Origin: RGIG5579 sp045544655
Lineage (GTDB): Bacteria > Bacillota > Clostridia > Oscillospirales > SIG627
Reading direction: 5' to 3'
Length of the DNA stretch: 6,931 nucleotides
Assembly: GCA_045544655.1 (NCBI GenBank)
Contig: JAZPZL010000067.1
Span: 1-6,931 of the forward strand
Part shown: one piece after another, positions 1 to 6,027 of the stretch
How positions within the stretch are numbered: position 1 is the first letter of the stretch
Layout: every line of letters starts with the position of its first letter
The notes under the pieces: model-generated
The model's database searches: none
What the model was told of the DNA's origin: nothing
Seen by the model: only the letters and a program-made list of their open reading frames with translations
Made by a program: the position numbers and the translations under genes

Positions 1-20
1 GCCAATTGAGCTACACCAGC
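1..20 (-). tRNA. 5' end of a tRNA gene, probably tRNA-Thr (partial)
   Basis: Read on the minus strand, positions 20 to 1 give GCTGGTGTAGCTCAATTGGC. This fits the first bases of a tRNA: a 7-base acceptor strand GCTGGTG, U8 and A9, D-stem GCTC, then A14 and the GG of the D-loop. The rest, including the anticodon, lies outside the window. The acceptor strand and D-arm resemble tRNA-Thr genes of Clostridia, but this amino acid identity is from memory and cannot be confirmed here. A near-consensus promoter lies just upstream at 43-71, supporting a real, transcribed tRNA gene or tRNA cluster. Confidence 0.82.
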
Positions 21-42
21 GTAACCAACCAGCGACTTGATT

Positions 43-71
43 ATGATACCACAAGCATTCCCTTTTGTCAA
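43..71 (-). promoter_or_regulatory. Sigma-A promoter of the tRNA gene
   Basis: On the minus strand a perfect -35 box TTGACA (66-71) is followed by a 17-base spacer and the -10 box TATCAT (43-48). The -10 is preceded by TGG, an extended -10 element. Transcription should start near position 36, giving a leader of about 16 bases before the tRNA. The A/T tracts directly upstream (76-108) sit where an UP element would lie, as is usual for stable RNA promoters. Confidence 0.85.
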
Positions 72-76
72 TACAT

Positions 77-108
77 TTTTTTCAAAAAAGATGATTTTTT
101 TGAAAAAA
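77..108. repeat. A/T-tract inverted repeat between divergent promoters
   Basis: Two 13-base arms, TTTTTTCAAAAAA (77-89) and TTTTTTGAAAAAA (96-108), are exact reverse complements separated by gatgat (90-95). Relative to the inferred tRNA start near 36 the element spans about -41 to -72, the position of an UP element. Relative to the sngA start near 155 it spans about -47 to -78. It could be curved DNA or an UP element serving one or both promoters. The stem is almost purely A:T, so it is a poor terminator candidate. Confidence 0.6.
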
Positions 109-120
109 GCACGATGAGAC

Positions 121-148
121 TTGAATTTATACTCAGCTATGGTATAAT
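121..148 (+). promoter_or_regulatory. Predicted sigma-A promoter of the sngABC operon
   Basis: A -35-like box TTGAAT (121-126), a 16-base spacer and a perfect -10 box TATAAT (143-148) preceded by TGG (140-142), an extended -10. The inferred start is near 155, giving a leader of about 33 bases before the sngA ATG. The weaker -35 is offset by the consensus extended -10. A 21-base near-palindrome (140-160) covers the -10 box and the start region. Confidence 0.75.
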
Positions 149-160
149 AATATGATACCA
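140..160. promoter_or_regulatory. Near-perfect palindrome over the sngA -10 box, possible operator
   Basis: Left half TGGTATAATA (140-149) and right half TATGATACCA (151-160) pair at 9 of 10 positions around the centre at 150. The element covers the -10 box and the inferred transcription start, where a repressor dimer could block polymerase. The right half recurs as an exact 10-base copy at 42-51 within the tRNA promoter. Part of the match follows from the extended -10 consensus, so this may be chance. No regulator gene is seen in the window. Confidence 0.35.
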
Positions 161-170
161 ATCAAATTCA

Positions 171-179
171 GGAAAGGAG
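171..179 (+). promoter_or_regulatory. Ribosome binding site that fixes the sngA start
   Basis: GGAAAGGAG ends 8 bases before the ATG at 188. The in-frame ATG at 152 has no such site and lies at or upstream of the predicted transcription start, so 188 is the better start. Confidence 0.85.
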
Positions 180-187
180 CAAAACAA

Positions 188-1771
188 ATGAATAAAGATG
201 ATTTTTGGTCTATTGACCGCCTTTTGCCCAAGGTTCGCAGCTCCTTTTCCGAAAAAAACTCCGGTGGAATTCCCTTATCCACCTTGGAAAACGCGGTGCC
301 TGAAAAACAATTCGGACAGATCATTCGTCCCACGGGATCCAGAGTGATTCGTTTTTACCGCTTAACGAAAACCGTGTTTCCGAAAAACGATATGATCCTG
401 GAACGTTTTTCTGCTTCTACCCCGCCAAAATTCGTTTCCTGTTCCCTCTTTGCTCCCACAATGCTATCCCTGAATCAGGAGCAAAGAACGTACTTTTATT
501 ACTTTTGTGATTGTGTGACTAGGGAAAGAATCGTTCCTACCTCCTTTGCCTATATCCGCCTGTACTTATGCAGAGTTTTAAGAGAAATCGAGCTTTTAAA
601 TGAGATCCCAAAAAGTATTTTTTGGCTTTGGAAAAGCTATCGAAATGAATTTCCCCTCGCTGACAAATTGTTTTCAGACTTCGTTTCCGATTTTTGCTTT
701 TACAAAATGATCACTCCCCCTTTTGAGGAGCTGGAGCCGATCCTGACTGCAGAGAACTTCACCATACGTCCTTTTTTGGCTGATCCCTATATCTTTGATT
801 ATTTATTTTCCGAAAACCGAAAGCTAAGCGGCGCGCAGATCAATTATCTTTTGCGTATGCTGACTGCCCAAAGCTTCCGCAACTCCAAAGCATACCGCAC
901 GGCACATCTTTACGCCGCAACCTGCGAGGAGGCGATCCGCCGTGCTTTTACCGACGGGCTGTTCAACCGCAAGGATCTGAACGATAATCTCTTTTCCATT
1001 CGTATTCCCTCAGAGGTGCATACCGTGCGGGCGCTGTTCCAGGGACTTCCTAAGGAAGAGATCCCTGAGATCGAGATCAATCTTTGTTACGTTCCCCTTT
1101 TACACGATGAAAACATCCGTGATCGCTGCGATGAATTGGTCCGCTATTTGGAAAATCGGGTTCGAGCCATCCTCAAAATGAAAAATGCCCTGTCCCGCAT
1201 TCATATCAGTCAAGAGCATAAGGCGTACCTGGAAGGGATCTTGCTGGAATTCGCCCATCTTACTCCCAAGCAGGAAGAGGAAAAAACGCCTTACGAGGAA
1301 AAAGCAGAGACGAAAAGAATCCCGGAAATCGATCTTGCCGAAGCAAACAAAATTGAAGACGCTTCCTGGGAGATCACCCAAACACTGACCCGTGATTACG
1401 CCGTTGAGCAAGGAGAAAGCGTAACGGTGGGCGGTGAGGCTGAGCAGATTGAACGTGAATACAAAAACGATCTCAAGCAAGTTGAGCGGTCATTGGCTCA
1501 ATCCTGCGAAAATGAATTTTGGGAATTTGCCGCACAGCTCAGTCCCGAGGAGGATACGCTGATTGCCATCAACCTTCACAGAGGAAAAGATCAGTCCAGA
1601 AAATACGCCGTTTCCCTCGGTGCGTTTTTTGAAGCAATGGTAGCAAATTGTAATGAGAAAGCCATGGATTCCATTGGCGATGCCGTAATGGAACCAAACG
1701 GTGAAATTTACGACGAATACCGAAAGGATATGCTGGAGGTATTCCCCGAACCGAAAGGAGAACTTGGATGA
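188..1771 (+). CDS. sngA: Shango defence protein SngA, TerB-N/TerB-C domain protein
   Basis: This 527-residue protein is the first gene of the operon. Residues about 50-260 resemble the TerB-N domain: around 95-131 there is the aromatic, Gln-containing helix (LNQEQRTYFYYFCDCV) followed by SFAYIRLYL. A helical middle contains an ENRVRAILK segment near 322-330. A Glu/Lys-rich low-complexity linker spans about 360-440. The C-terminus (about 440-520) matches TerB-C, with CNEKAMDSIGDAVMEPNGEI (488-507) carrying the characteristic NE-A-IGD signature. No separate central TerB metal-binding domain is recognisable by eye. No signal peptide or membrane segment is seen. In Shango, the TerB-like protein acts with an ATPase and a helicase against phage; its molecular role is not established, though TerB proteins have been linked to the cell envelope. 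The start at 188 was chosen over 152 because of its ribosome binding site. Its stop overlaps the sngB start (ATGA, 1768-1771). Sequence divergence from characterised SngA cannot be judged here. Confidence 0.85.
   Translation: MNKDDFWSIDRLLPKVRSSFSEKNSGGIPLSTLENAVPEKQFGQIIRPTGSRVIRFYRLTKTVFPKNDMILERFSASTPPKFVSCSLFAPTMLSLNQEQRTYFYYFCDCVTRERIVPTSFAYIRLYLCRVLREIELLNEIPKSIFWLWKSYRNEFPLADKLFSDFVSDFCFYKMITPPFEELEPILTAENFTIRPFLADPYIFDYLFSENRKLSGAQINYLLRMLTAQSFRNSKAYRTAHLYAATCEEAIRRAFTDGLFNRKDLNDNLFSIRIPSEVHTVRALFQGLPKEEIPEIEINLCYVPLLHDENIRDRCDELVRYLENRVRAILKMKNALSRIHISQEHKAYLEGILLEFAHLTPKQEEEKTPYEEKAETKRIPEIDLAEANKIEDASWEITQTLTRDYAVEQGESVTVGGEAEQIEREYKNDLKQVERSLAQSCENEFWEFAAQLSPEEDTLIAINLHRGKDQSRKYAVSLGAFFEAMVANCNEKAMDSIGDAVMEPNGEIYDEYRKDMLEVFPEPKGELG
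1754..1760 (+). promoter_or_regulatory. Ribosome binding site of sngB inside the end of sngA
   Basis: AAAGGAG lies 7 bases before the ATG at 1768, within the last codons of sngA. Together with the ATGA overlap it indicates translational coupling plus efficient independent initiation. Confidence 0.75.
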
Positions 1772-3105
1772 ACAATGGAAAACAAGTGAAAATCCCCAAG
1801 AGGATCCTGGGTACTTTGCTGAATTCTGCGGGAGCGGGCGTTGTCCCACGTCAGGGTCTTGAATATATTGCCATCGGGCGCGAGAAGGAAATCGGTGCTT
1901 TGGTGCGTGATTTGGATAACATCGCGCTGGGAATGGGCGCATTCCGCTTTATCGTAGGAAAATACGGAAGCGGCAAAAGCTTTTTGATGGGGCTCATTCG
2001 AGCAAACGCTCAGGAAAAGGGCTTTATCACGGCAGATTCGGATCTTTCCCCTGAACGGCGCTTTCACGGGACCCAGGGACAAGGACTTGCAACCTTCCGT
2101 GAGCTGATACGGAATCTTTCCTGCAAAGCAATGCCCGACTCCGGTGCATTGCCCGCGATTCTGGGAAACTGGTTCTCCTCCCTGCAAATGAAGGCGGTGA
2201 CAGAGGAGGGCTTTGCCCAGAATTCTCCCGAATTGTCCGATTACGTGCAAAAGGAGATCTTTCGCGTTTGCCGCGCCTTGCAGGGCAACGTCAACGGATT
2301 TGATTTTGCTAAGGTTCTCGTGGCGTATTATAACGCCTACACCGAAGGAAACGATCCTCTTCTGGACGATGCGCTCCGCTGGTTGCGCGGTGAATACACG
2401 GGAAAAATGCAGGCAAGAGCTTCCCTGCTTGGGATCAATTCCGTAATCGACGACCAGAACTGGTATGAGTATTTAAAGCTCTACGCCGTCTTTTTCCGCC
2501 TGATCGGTTACAAGGGCTTTTTGGTACTGATCGACGAATGTGTCAATCTTTATAAAATACCCAACCGAGTATCACGGGAAAACAATTACGAAAAGATCCT
2601 CTCCATGTTTAACGATACGATGCAAGGAAAAGCGGAGGGGCTCGGGATCATTCTCGGCGCAACTCCTCAATTGATCGAGGATCCGAGAAGAGGACTGTTC
2701 AGCTACGAGGCGTTGAAAAGCAGATTGGTTCCCGGAAAATTCATCCCCGACGGAAAGCAGAATCTGCTCTCACCTCTGATCTATCTGCAAAGATTGACGG
2801 ACAACGAGATCTTTGCCCTTTGCAAACGCTTGCTTTCTCTCCATTCCTCGTATTACGCTTACACGCCCAAGATCGGAGATGAAGAGATTCTGGCATTTCT
2901 AAAGGTTGCCTTCGGAAAAATGGGTGCAAACGAGATGATCACCCCCCGTGAGATCACACGAGATTTTCTGAATGTTTTAGACATTCTGTTTACCGATGGC
3001 GATTCGGATTTTTACGATCTCATCGGAAAGAGCGAATTTGCAACCGAGCATAAGGATGAGGATGACGACGACGGATTTTTCGATTTGGATGAGATCAAAA
3101 TATGA
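1768..3105 (+). CDS. sngB: Shango defence protein SngB, BREX-type P-loop ATPase (DUF2791)
   Basis: A 445-residue AAA+-like ATPase of the DUF2791 family that includes BREX BrxD-type proteins. Visible motifs in order: a GREKEI segment (37-42) just before the nucleotide-binding core; Walker A GKYGSGKS (64-71); Walker B FLVLIDEC (251-258) with D256 and E257 as the Mg-binding and catalytic acids; a sensor-1-like GIILGATPQ (293-301); a candidate arginine finger in SRLVPGKF (318-325); and the family-typical MITPREITRDF (390-400), likely sensor 2. All catalytic residues are intact. The C-terminal tail (427-445) is strongly acidic, with a run of Glu and Asp. Role: presumed ATP-driven component working with the SngC helicase on phage DNA; this is inferred from the family and context. 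Both neighbours overlap by ATGA tetranucleotides. A stand-alone BrxD is unlikely because no other BREX gene (pglZ, brxC, brxL) is present and a TerB-N partner is. Confidence 0.87.
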   Translation: MNNGKQVKIPKRILGTLLNSAGAGVVPRQGLEYIAIGREKEIGALVRDLDNIALGMGAFRFIVGKYGSGKSFLMGLIRANAQEKGFITADSDLSPERRFHGTQGQGLATFRELIRNLSCKAMPDSGALPAILGNWFSSLQMKAVTEEGFAQNSPELSDYVQKEIFRVCRALQGNVNGFDFAKVLVAYYNAYTEGNDPLLDDALRWLRGEYTGKMQARASLLGINSVIDDQNWYEYLKLYAVFFRLIGYKGFLVLIDECVNLYKIPNRVSRENNYEKILSMFNDTMQGKAEGLGIILGATPQLIEDPRRGLFSYEALKSRLVPGKFIPDGKQNLLSPLIYLQRLTDNEIFALCKRLLSLHSSYYAYTPKIGDEEILAFLKVAFGKMGANEMITPREITRDFLNVLDILFTDGDSDFYDLIGKSEFATEHKDEDDDDGFFDLDEIKI

Positions 3106-5306
3106 TTAGCCTGAATGAAAAAGCCCAAAGGGCATACAGTCTTTTTTCGCCTTTTATCAAGGATTATATCTATCGGAACGGATGGAATGAATTGCGGCGC
3201 GTACAGATCGACGCGGCTTGGGAGATCTTCTTCACGGAAAAAAATCTCCTTCTTTCCTCGGAAACTGCTTCAGGAAAAACGGAAGCAGCACTCTTCCCCA
3301 TTCTCTCAATGATGGAACAGGAATCCCCCGAAAATTTTGGGGTACTGTACATTTCCCCGCTCAAATCCCTTATCAACGATCAGTTTTCCAGAATGGAGCT
3401 TTTGCTGGATGAAAGCGGAATGCCCGTGCACCGTTGGCACGGCGACGTGAGTCAAAGCCATAAGCAAGCCTTTTTGAAGAAGCCTTGCGGTCTTTTGCAG
3501 ATCACTCCCGAATCTCTGGAAAGTATGCTGATCCGCAGAGCAAACGATATTCCGCGACTGTTTGGCAATCTCAAATTCGTCATTATTGACGAGATCCACG
3601 CTTTGATGGGATCCGACCGTGGCGGTCAGATCCTCTGTCAGATCCAGCGCATCGCAAAGCTGATCGGATATCAGCCGCGCAGGATCGGACTTTCCGCAAC
3701 GGTGGGAAATCCTGAAAATGCCGCAGATTGGCTGGGAAACGGGAGTCAGCGGGAAACCTCCGCGATTCAGATCCAAACCGAGAAGATCTCCTGGAAATTG
3801 GGTCTTGAGCATTTTTATACCACGGAAGGCTCGGAGGAAAAGGGACACGGCGCCGCAGACGCTTTTATATACAAAGCAACCAAGGGCGATAAGTGCGTGG
3901 TCTTTTCCAATTCCCGCGAGGAAACGGAGGACATCACCGCCACTTTGCGCGCCATTGCAAAGAAACGGGGTGAAGAGGATCGCTTCTATATTCACCACGG
4001 AAATCTGTCCGCCTCCATTCGGGAAGAAGCCGAGGAGGTGCTGAAAGCCGATGAAAAAGCGGTGACAGCCTGCGCCACGGTCACGCTGGAGCTGGGAATT
4101 GACATCGGAAAGCTTCGCAGGATCATCAACCAGGGTGCGCCTACCTCCGTTGCCGGCTTTCTCCAAAGATTGGGCCGAAGCGGCAGACGGGGGAATCCCC
4201 CTGAAATGCTGATGGTATTTCGTGAAGAAGAAGCGTTACCCAATGCACCGCTTTTCCAAATCATTCCCTGGGAGCTGTTGCAAGGGATCGCCATCGTTGA
4301 GCTTTACCGCAAGGAGCGATGGATCGAGCCTGCGTCAACGAAGCCCTTTCCCGCCAGTCTTCTGTTTCATCAAAGCCTTTCTATTTTAGCAGCAAACGGA
4401 AGTATGACACCCGCAAGACTTGCCAAAGAGGTGCTTTCCCTTGCTCCCCTTTCCGCCGTTTCCAAAGAAGCGTACAGAGATTTTCTTTTGCACATGATCA
4501 AGCAAAGCTATATGGAGCAAACGGAAGAAAAGGAGCTGGTGGTAGGATCCAAGGGAGAAAAAATGCTTTCCAGCTTCAAATTCTTCGCGGTATTCAAGGA
4601 CAGCGAGGATTTCACCGTGCGTTGCGGTTCTCAGGAGATCGGTACCATCAGCTCTACGCCCCCCGTTGGTGAACGCTTCGCTTTGGCAGGAAGAGTTTGG
4701 GAGGTGGAGGAGGTTGACGTATCGAGACGCCTTGTGTACGCCTCAAGGGTAGAAGGAAAAATGAAGATCTCCTGGCCGGGCGACAGCGGTTTTATCCACA
4801 CACGCATTCTTGAAAAGATGCGGGAGATCCTGGAAAGCGTGGAAGAATACCCCTACCTGCTCACCGCCGCGAAGGAACGCTTGGAAAAAGCCCGCCGTCT
4901 TGCTAAGAATACGGGATTCTGTCAGAAAAGCATTTTGAATATTGGCGGAAGCAGCTTCGTTTTCTTCCCTTGGCTGGGAACAAAAGCCTTTCAAGCCATG
5001 AAAAGAATTCTTCAGCGTCACCTGGCGCAAGAATGCGGACTGCACGATATTCAAAGTGGCTCCTGCTACTATATCACCTTCAAAACCGAAAAGGCTTGCG
5101 GCAACGACATTCTTTCCGCCTTAAACCGTTTGAATGAAAAAGGAGAGCCAACTCTTATCTCTCTGGTAGGAAAAACGGAATACCCCGTTTTTGATAAATA
5201 CGATGCCTGCTTACCCCAGGATATGCTGATCCGTGCTTATGCAGAAAACAGATTGGATCTTCAAGAGGTCAGATACAGAATTTCTACCCTCTCCAAGGAG
5301 CTATAA
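3102..5306 (+). CDS. sngC: Shango defence protein SngC, Lhr-like superfamily 2 helicase
   Basis: A 734-residue DEAD/DEAH-type helicase. Domain 1: motif I ETASGKT (54-60), Ia YISPLKSLINDQ (83-94), Ib ITPESLE (134-140), II DEIH (163-166), III LSAT (197-200). Domain 2: IV VVFSNSREETE (266-276), V ATVTLELGIDIG (325-336), VI QRLGRSGRRG (355-364). All are intact. A winged-helix-like region (about 390-475) and a beta-barrel-like segment containing FALAGRVWEVEEVDVSRR (526-543) follow, as in the core of Lhr-type helicases. It is much shorter than full-length Lhr of enterobacteria (about 1,500 aa). It presumably translocates on or unwinds nucleic acid, powered by ATP, as the nucleic-acid-engaging part of the system. 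The start overlaps the sngB stop (ATGA, 3102-3105), with a weak GGATGAG 8 bases upstream, so translation probably depends on coupling. A terminator follows directly. Lhr-like helicases also occur in other defence loci (for example BREX brxHI); the operon context decides the call. Confidence 0.88.
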   Translation: MISLNEKAQRAYSLFSPFIKDYIYRNGWNELRRVQIDAAWEIFFTEKNLLLSSETASGKTEAALFPILSMMEQESPENFGVLYISPLKSLINDQFSRMELLLDESGMPVHRWHGDVSQSHKQAFLKKPCGLLQITPESLESMLIRRANDIPRLFGNLKFVIIDEIHALMGSDRGGQILCQIQRIAKLIGYQPRRIGLSATVGNPENAADWLGNGSQRETSAIQIQTEKISWKLGLEHFYTTEGSEEKGHGAADAFIYKATKGDKCVVFSNSREETEDITATLRAIAKKRGEEDRFYIHHGNLSASIREEAEEVLKADEKAVTACATVTLELGIDIGKLRRIINQGAPTSVAGFLQRLGRSGRRGNPPEMLMVFREEEALPNAPLFQIIPWELLQGIAIVELYRKERWIEPASTKPFPASLLFHQSLSILAANGSMTPARLAKEVLSLAPLSAVSKEAYRDFLLHMIKQSYMEQTEEKELVVGSKGEKMLSSFKFFAVFKDSEDFTVRCGSQEIGTISSTPPVGERFALAGRVWEVEEVDVSRRLVYASRVEGKMKISWPGDSGFIHTRILEKMREILESVEEYPYLLTAAKERLEKARRLAKNTGFCQKSILNIGGSSFVFFPWLGTKAFQAMKRILQRHLAQECGLHDIQSGSCYYITFKTEKACGNDILSALNRLNEKGEPTLISLVGKTEYPVFDKYDACLPQDMLIRAYAENRLDLQEVRYRISTLSKEL

Positions 5307-5338
5307 AAAAAACATCGGTCAAATGACCGATGTTTTTT
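5305..5338. terminator. Bidirectional intrinsic terminator between convergent operons
   Basis: A perfect 10-base-pair stem, ACATCGGTCA (5312-5321) and TGACCGATGT (5324-5333), is flanked by eight A (5305-5312) and six T (5333-5338). It therefore provides a hairpin plus U-tract in both directions. The two-base gap means the real loop is probably 4-6 bases. It starts in the sngC stop codon and ends two bases before the stop codon of the convergent DUF4956 gene, so it serves both. Confidence 0.93.
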
Positions 5339-5340
5339 CT

Positions 5341-6018
5341 TTATAAAGTGGTTTCTCCGCCAAAGCTTACGGCAGATGCATCAATAACGCCCTCCAGCTT
5401 TTCAAGATCTTCCACAAGTGAAAAAAGCTTTGGAGTCATTTTCAATTCCAGGCAAAGCTCAATGACGCCTTCCCGAACGATCTTGGATTTTACCTTCAGC
5501 TTGGACAGACTGCGGAGAGCAAGCTCCACCTCTTCCTTCGCCTCCGAGCGATAGCGGACCACCAGAAGATACGGAGCAGAGATGATCTTCTTCGTAAGGA
5601 AAAAGAGAAGGAGGTACAACGCTCCCAGGGCAAGATTGGTGATCAATGAAATATACACCAGACCTGCGCCCGCCATAATGCCGACGCCGATCGCCCAAAA
5701 CATAAAGACCGTATCGACGGGATCCTTTACCGCCGTTCTGAAGCGAACGATGGAAAGAGCACCTACCATACCGAGAGAAAGCGCGAGATTGGTGGTAACG
5801 GTCATAATGACTACAGACGTAACCATAGACAGCAGCAGCAGAGAAAAAGCAAAGCTTTTACTGAAAACGATGCCCTGATAGGTAATACGGTAAACCAAAA
5901 GAATAAAGAGTGAAAGAAAGAAGGAAACCAGAAGACCGATGGCAATGCGGTCTCCCGTCATCGTGGTCTGGAACTCACTCATAAAGGTGGTGCGAAAGAA
6001 ATCAACGATCAGATTCAT
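5341..6018 (-). CDS. DUF4956 family membrane protein, partner of the VTC-domain protein
   Basis: This 225-residue protein has about four hydrophobic segments (roughly 24-45, 54-78, 103-122 and 124-142) followed by a soluble C-terminal domain (about 150-222) with a beta-alpha pattern like a small ferredoxin-like fold. The conserved stretch SLGMVGALSIVRFRTAVKDP (81-100) between segments 2 and 3 is the signature of DUF4956. Function is unknown. Members are recurrently encoded beside VTC-domain proteins, as here, and may anchor or channel the product of that enzyme; this is inference. Its ribosome binding site AAGGAG (6024-6029) overlaps the stop codon of the upstream VTC gene, and only 9 bases separate the two, so they are co-transcribed and probably coupled. 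It ends at the shared bidirectional terminator. Confidence 0.88.
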   Translation of the reverse strand: MNLIVDFFRTTFMSEFQTTMTGDRIAIGLLVSFFLSLFILLVYRITYQGIVFSKSFAFSLLLLSMVTSVVIMTVTTNLALSLGMVGALSIVRFRTAVKDPVDTVFMFWAIGVGIMAGAGLVYISLITNLALGALYLLLFFLTKKIISAPYLLVVRYRSEAKEEVELALRSLSKLKVKSKIVREGVIELCLELKMTPKLFSLVEDLEKLEGVIDASAVSFGGETTL

Positions 6019-6027
6019 GGAAACTCC

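Noticed and set aside
15..35. Short repeat CGCTGGT in the tRNA leader and acceptor strand as a possible attachment-site duplication
   Set aside because: Only seven bases match, at the 5' rather than the 3' end of the tRNA, so it is not convincing as an att site.
77..108. Intrinsic terminator for a gene outside the window
   Set aside because: The stem is nearly all A:T with one C:G pair. The flanking tRNA is transcribed away from it, and nothing is transcribed into it from the left on the plus strand.
152..187. Upstream in-frame ATG for sngA adding 12 residues
   Set aside because: It has no ribosome binding site and lies at or before the predicted transcription start near 155, while GGAAAGGAG sits 8 bases before the ATG at 188.
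3306..4166. 286-codon open frame antisense to sngC
   Set aside because: It lies fully inside the helicase region encoding motifs Ia to V, shows no recognisable domain and looks like a shadow of the strong codon pattern of the real gene.
1768..5306. Partial BREX locus (BrxD-like ATPase with Lhr-like helicase)
   Set aside because: The ATPase and helicase resemble BREX accessory proteins, but the TerB-N/TerB-C partner, the three-gene closure by a terminator and the absence of pglZ, brxC or brxL favour Shango.
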